16,169 nucleotides of DNA. Source: UBA5738 sp964470995 (GTDB lineage: Bacteria > Patescibacteriota > Minisyncoccia > Minisyncoccales > UBA5738). The notes under the pieces were generated by a model, which was given only the letters and a program-made list of their open reading frames with translations, made no database searches and had not been told where the DNA came from. Below are positions 14,198 through 16,169 of this stretch, piece by piece. The position numbers and the translations under genes are program-made. The stretch spans positions 1 to 16,169 of the forward strand of contig CAYYEP010000018.1 in assembly GCA_964470995.1 (NCBI GenBank), read 5' to 3'. Within the stretch, counting starts at the first letter, position 1. Each line of letters starts with the position of its first letter.

Positions 14198-14214
14198 ACC
14201 GCGTTTTTCATTTC
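14177..14214. terminator. Bidirectional intrinsic terminator
   Basis: A perfect 16-bp stem (14177-14192 with 14199-14214) and six-base loop. The stem has a GC core (CGCGG/CCGCG) flanked by AAAAA and TTTTT, so each strand reads GC stem then T-run. It contains the stop codon of the kinase gene and the first base of the thiolase stop codon, and serves both convergent genes. Confidence 0.85.
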
Positions 14215-15359
14215 TACTGGTTTCTTCTGAAAATATGTACTGTCACGCTGCCTCCGGCACCCCCAATATTATGCGTTAACCCAATCTTGGCATCCTTAGC
14301 CTGCCGTTCCCCGCAATTGCCGCGCAATTGATTGGTGATCTCGTAAACTTGCGCCAGTCCCGTAGCCGATATTGGATGGCCCTTTGCTTTAAGCCCGCCC
14401 GACGGATTAATCGGCATCGAACCCCCAATATTTATTTTTCCCGAACGGATAAGCTCGCCCCCCTTCCCCGGCTCGGCAAATCCCAAATCCTCATACGACA
14501 ATAATTCCACAGAAGTAAACGCATCGTGAATCTCGGCAACATTAACATCATTAGGAACCAATCCCGCCATTTTGAAAGCCTTTGCCGCCGCCAACTGTGT
14601 TGCCCTAAAATGAGTTTTATCTTCTCTTTCAAAAGTTAAAAGATAGTCCGTGGCAAACCCCGAACCAACCACTTCCACCGCATCCCCTTCCTTGGAAACT
14701 ATCACCGCCGCGCCGCCATTCACCGAGAGAGAACAATCCATCAGCGTCAGCGGCTCGGCCACCAAAGGTGCCCCTTTGATTTTTTCCATCGGCACCGGAC
14801 GCTTATAATAATATGCTTTTGGGTTCAAAACGGCATTTTCGTGGTTCTTGAATGCGATTAATTCCAGATATTCATGGCTGGCACCGTATTTTTGGCAGTA
14901 TTGCTGAAAAACCAGTGCGTTCTGCACCGGAAACAACATCCCCTCCGGTTGCTCCACCACCCTCTCGGCCGCCGACAATATCCAATCGGTAATCACCTCT
15001 GCCCGGTTATCCACAAGTTTCTCCCCCGTCAGGACAAGGATATTTTTAAATTCGCTGTCGCGCAATAAACGCAGAGCGGTCCAAAATGCTACGCCCCCGC
15101 CGCCACAGACCGACGGCAATTCGATAATCGGCACATTGGTCTTGAACAAGCCCGACAACAGCGACACTTTGTGGCTCTGATGTTCGCCCCCGGCCGCCGA
15201 GGAAACTCCGGAGAACACGATCGCGTCGATACCCGAAAAGTTCATTTTGGCGTCCTTGAGCGCATCCATTGCCGCTTCATAGGCATATCCCCACCACGGT
15301 TTTTGCGTATAATCGAACCGCGTCATTCCGACGCCCTTAATATACATTTTTGGTTCCAT
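14214..15359 (-). CDS. Thiolase-family condensing enzyme (SCP2-type / archaeal type)
   Basis: A 381-aa thiolase-fold protein of the SCP2/archaeal thiolase-domain group. The nucleophile is Cys85 in LPSVCGGGGVAFWTAL. Other active-site motifs are EIHDAFTSVE (276-285, His278), NPSGGLKAKGHPISATG (318-334, His328) and THNIGGAGGSVTVH (362-375). Thiolases use a second Cys, either in CxGG near the C-terminus (here Asn364) or in HDCF of SCP2 thiolases (here Ala280); neither is present. The remaining Cys-His-His set resembles decarboxylating ketoacyl synthases I/II. Expected role: join acyl-CoA with acetyl-CoA or malonyl-CoA to a 3-ketoacyl-CoA, probably with the DUF35 partner encoded 600 bp downstream. 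It has its own promoter and terminator, so it is probably monocistronic. The DUF35 partner and missing second Cys leave the exact reaction open. Confidence 0.85.
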   Translation of the reverse strand: MEPKMYIKGVGMTRFDYTQKPWWGYAYEAAMDALKDAKMNFSGIDAIVFSGVSSAAGGEHQSHKVSLLSGLFKTNVPIIELPSVCGGGGVAFWTALRLLRDSEFKNILVLTGEKLVDNRAEVITDWILSAAERVVEQPEGMLFPVQNALVFQQYCQKYGASHEYLELIAFKNHENAVLNPKAYYYKRPVPMEKIKGAPLVAEPLTLMDCSLSVNGGAAVIVSKEGDAVEVVGSGFATDYLLTFEREDKTHFRATQLAAAKAFKMAGLVPNDVNVAEIHDAFTSVELLSYEDLGFAEPGKGGELIRSGKINIGGSMPINPSGGLKAKGHPISATGLAQVYEITNQLRGNCGERQAKDAKIGLTHNIGGAGGSVTVHIFRRNQ

Positions 15360-15401
15360 AATAATATTTTAACAAAAAATTGCTCGTCCGTAAGCAACCA
15401 T

Positions 15402-15431
15402 ATTCTATATCAGGCCAACGCTAAAAGTAAA
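15402..15431 (-). promoter_or_regulatory. Probable promoter of the thiolase gene
   Basis: On the minus strand TTTACT (15426-15431) and TATAGA (15404-15409) are 16 bp apart, with an overlapping TAGAAT (15402-15407). It lies directly after the terminator of the small upstream gene and about 45 bp before the thiolase ATG. The leader then has TTGCT/AGCAA with a T-run (about 15380-15398), a weak attenuator-like stem. Confidence 0.4.
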
Positions 15432-15441
15432 GAAAAAATAC

Positions 15442-15464
15442 GGCGGCTCATTTCTAGAGCCGCC
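15442..15464 (-). terminator. Intrinsic terminator after the 52-aa gene
   Basis: A perfect 8-bp stem GGCGGCTC/GAGCCGCC with a seven-base loop, followed on the minus strand by GTATTTTTTC. It is a strong rho-independent terminator placed about 54 bp after the stop codon of the small zinc protein gene. Confidence 0.8.
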
Positions 15465-15517
15465 CTTACTTCAACAATGCAAACCGCAATCATGGCATTT
15501 TCGCCCGACAATGCACT

Positions 15518-15676
15518 TCACATTAGCGGTCTTCGCACCCGCCGCGCGCATTCAACACAAATATCCGGCGGCAAACCCTGGCCCAAATTCTCTGCGGCAC
15601 CAAGATAGAACAACCTTTCTTCACCGCTCCCGCACAATGGCTTACTCGCGCCATCGACAACCAAATGCGTCGCCAT
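15518..15676 (-). CDS. Small putative zinc-binding protein (52 aa)
   Basis: A short gene with complete signals: a -35/-10 pair at 15699-15726, a strong Shine-Dalgarno GGAGGTGA (15684-15691) eight bases before the ATG, and a strong terminator at 15442-15464. The 52-aa product begins MATHLVVDGASKPLCGSGEE and has His4, Cys15 and a CVEC pair (Cys40, Cys43), enough for one zinc site (H-C-CxxC). Small proteins with a THLV...PLCG...CxxC plan occur in phages and bacteria, with no known function. It ends in a basic tail (ARRVRRPLM), which might touch nucleic acid or a membrane. Two longer overlapping frames in this stretch lack such signals. I cannot assign a role. Confidence 0.65.
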   Translation of the reverse strand: MATHLVVDGASKPLCGSGEERLFYLGAAENLGQGLPPDICVECARRVRRPLM

Positions 15677-15698
15677 TCTTTTCTCACCTCCGCCACAT

Positions 15699-15726
15699 AT
15701 ATTAACGATATCTCAACCGATTGCAA
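15699..15726 (-). promoter_or_regulatory. Promoter of the 52-aa gene
   Basis: TTGCAA (15721-15726) and TAATAT (15699-15704) on the minus strand are separated by 16 bp. The transcript would start close to the Shine-Dalgarno, giving a very short leader. Confidence 0.5.
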
Positions 15727-15782
15727 GGTTGCTTTTATCCGCTTTTTGTAGTATCATTTAAACGTTATAAACTGATGGTTTT

Positions 15783-15812
15783 TTGAGTTTTCGATCAACC
15801 ATCGACTATTAA
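15783..15812 (+). promoter_or_regulatory. Possible promoter of the tRNA gene
   Basis: TTGAGT (15783-15788) and TATTAA (15807-15812) are 18 bp apart, about 30 bp upstream of the mature tRNA 5' end. Both boxes are imperfect. Confidence 0.35.
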
Positions 15813-15821
15813 CGATTTACT

Positions 15822-15840
15822 ATTTCGCCTTGGGCGAAAT
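15822..15840 (+). other. Hairpin in the pre-tRNA leader
   Basis: ATTTCGCC and GGCGAAAT form a perfect 8-bp stem with a three-base loop, ending two bases before the mature 5' end of the tRNA. In the precursor it would abut the RNase P cleavage site. It could aid processing or be coincidental. Confidence 0.45.
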
Positions 15841-15842
15841 CA

Positions 15843-15915
15843 GCCCCCGTAGTTTAATGGATAAAATACAAGGTTGCGGACCTTGAGACTACAGGTTCGA
15901 TTCCTGTCGGGGGCA
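15843..15915 (+). tRNA. tRNA-Arg (anticodon GCG)
   Basis: The sequence folds as a full 73-nt cloverleaf. Acceptor stem GCCCCCG/CGGGGGC with discriminator A; D-stem GTTT/AAAT (one G-T) with an eight-base loop; anticodon stem CAAGG/CCTTG with loop TTGCGGA, anticodon GCG; variable loop AGACT; T-stem ACAGG/CCTGT with loop TTCGATT. The anticodon reads CGC and CGU (Arg). The 3' CCA is not encoded (CAT follows the discriminator) and must be added by a tRNA nucleotidyltransferase. Most bacteria read these codons with an ACG tRNA modified to inosine; a GCG arginine tRNA is less usual. Confidence 0.93.
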
Positions 15916-15923
15916 CATTCGAA

Positions 15924-15950
15924 AAATCCCGTTTAATTTAAACGGGATTT
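15924..15950 (+). terminator. Terminator-like stem-loop after tRNA-Arg
   Basis: A perfect 12-bp stem (AAATCCCGTTTA/TAAACGGGATTT) with a three-base loop starts nine bases after the tRNA. The following T-run is short (CGTTTAC), although the stem's 3' arm itself ends in TTT. The remaining stretch 15951-16115 has no convincing gene: one open frame of about 38 codons, no ribosome binding site, nothing recognised. Confidence 0.65.
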
Positions 15951-16115
15951 CGTTTACAACAGCCGAACTTATTGCCATTAAGATTGATTTATCTTACCGA
16001 AACGCCCGCCATATGGAACGAAAAATGATAGCTTTAAGCCGCCGCAATCACGCACCGGTTTTTTTATTCAATTGCCAATAATTATTTTTTACGGTATAAA
16101 CCTACCAGGTGATTA

Positions 16116-16167
16116 AACCTAAATTCAGGGACTAATCAGGACACCGCGAGGTGTTTTTTAGTTTGCC
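16116..16167. repeat. Right arm of 52-bp terminal inverted repeat
   Basis: Exact reverse complement of 1-52. Read on the plus strand it contains the ACACC/GGTGT hairpin with GCGA loop followed by six T (16141-16158), an intrinsic terminator for transcription leaving the window to the right. No transposase fragment is found to its left, so here the repeat arm stands next to unrelated sequence; the rest of the repeated unit, if any, lies beyond the window. Confidence 0.9.
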
Positions 16168-16169
16168 AA

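Noticed and set aside
15511..15726. Two longer open frames (plus 15511-15705 and minus 15523-15726) over the small zinc gene
   Set aside because: Neither has a good ribosome binding site or recognisable composition; the 52-aa minus-strand frame has promoter, Shine-Dalgarno and terminator.
15951..16115. Short plus-strand frame after the tRNA terminator
   Set aside because: About 38 codons, no ribosome binding site, no recognisable sequence, and next to a repeat; probably chance.
1..16169. Archaeal origin of the window
   Set aside because: FabZ, FabK, PlsC, biotin ligase arrangement, TATAAT-type promoters and intrinsic terminators are bacterial; only three proteins look archaeal, which fits transfer better.

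Overview
The window looks like a piece of a bacterial genome with moderate G+C, compact same-strand operons, mostly weak ribosome binding sites and a tRNA without an encoded CCA end. The lipid enzymes (FabZ, FabK, FabG, PlsC, biotin-dependent carboxylase, MGDG-synthase-like glycosyltransferase) are bacterial. The GTP-dependent dephospho-CoA kinase, the DUF35 zinc-ribbon/OB-fold protein and the SCP2-type thiolase resemble archaeal proteins. This mixture, with the compact style, would suit a Patescibacteria/CPR-like or similar uncultivated lineage. That placement is inference; no phylogenetic marker is present.

Layout, left to right. 1-52 is one arm of a perfect 52-bp inverted repeat; the other arm is at 16116-16167, so the repeat frames the window. 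139-1031 (+) is a frameshifted DDE transposase of IS481-like type. From 1048 to 13606 the genes are on the minus strand. In order of transcription, from high to low coordinates, they are: DUF35-DUF362 fusion, FabG-like reductase, FabZ-FabK fusion, second FabK, two tandem PlsC-like acyltransferases, biotin carboxylase, biotin carrier protein, biotin ligase, acyl-CoA carboxylase carboxyltransferase, an unknown 110-aa protein, a GT28 diacylglycerol glycosyltransferase and a HAD phosphatase. A plus-strand dephospho-CoA kinase (13694-14197) and a minus-strand thiolase-family condensing enzyme (14214-15359) converge on a shared bidirectional terminator. Further right lie a 52-aa putative zinc-binding protein with its own promoter and terminator, and tRNA-Arg(GCG).

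Promoter and terminator signals suggest these minus-strand units: small Zn protein; thiolase; DUF35-DUF362 and fabG; fabZ-K, fabK and two plsC; accC, BCCP, birA and CT; 110-aa protein, GT28 and HAD.

Together the genes supply almost everything needed to build acyl chains and place them in membrane lipids: CoA synthesis, carboxylation to malonyl-CoA (or a homologue), condensation, ketoreduction, dehydration, enoyl reduction, acyl transfer to glycerol phosphate and glycolipid headgroup transfer. No acyl carrier protein, FabD, FabH or FabB/F is visible. The most interesting reading is a CoA-based, carrier-protein-independent acyl-chain pathway in which the thiolase-family enzyme (Cys-His-His, no second catalytic Cys), helped by a DUF35 fusion protein, replaces the ketoacyl-ACP synthases. 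This is a hypothesis: ACP and FabF could be encoded elsewhere in the genome.
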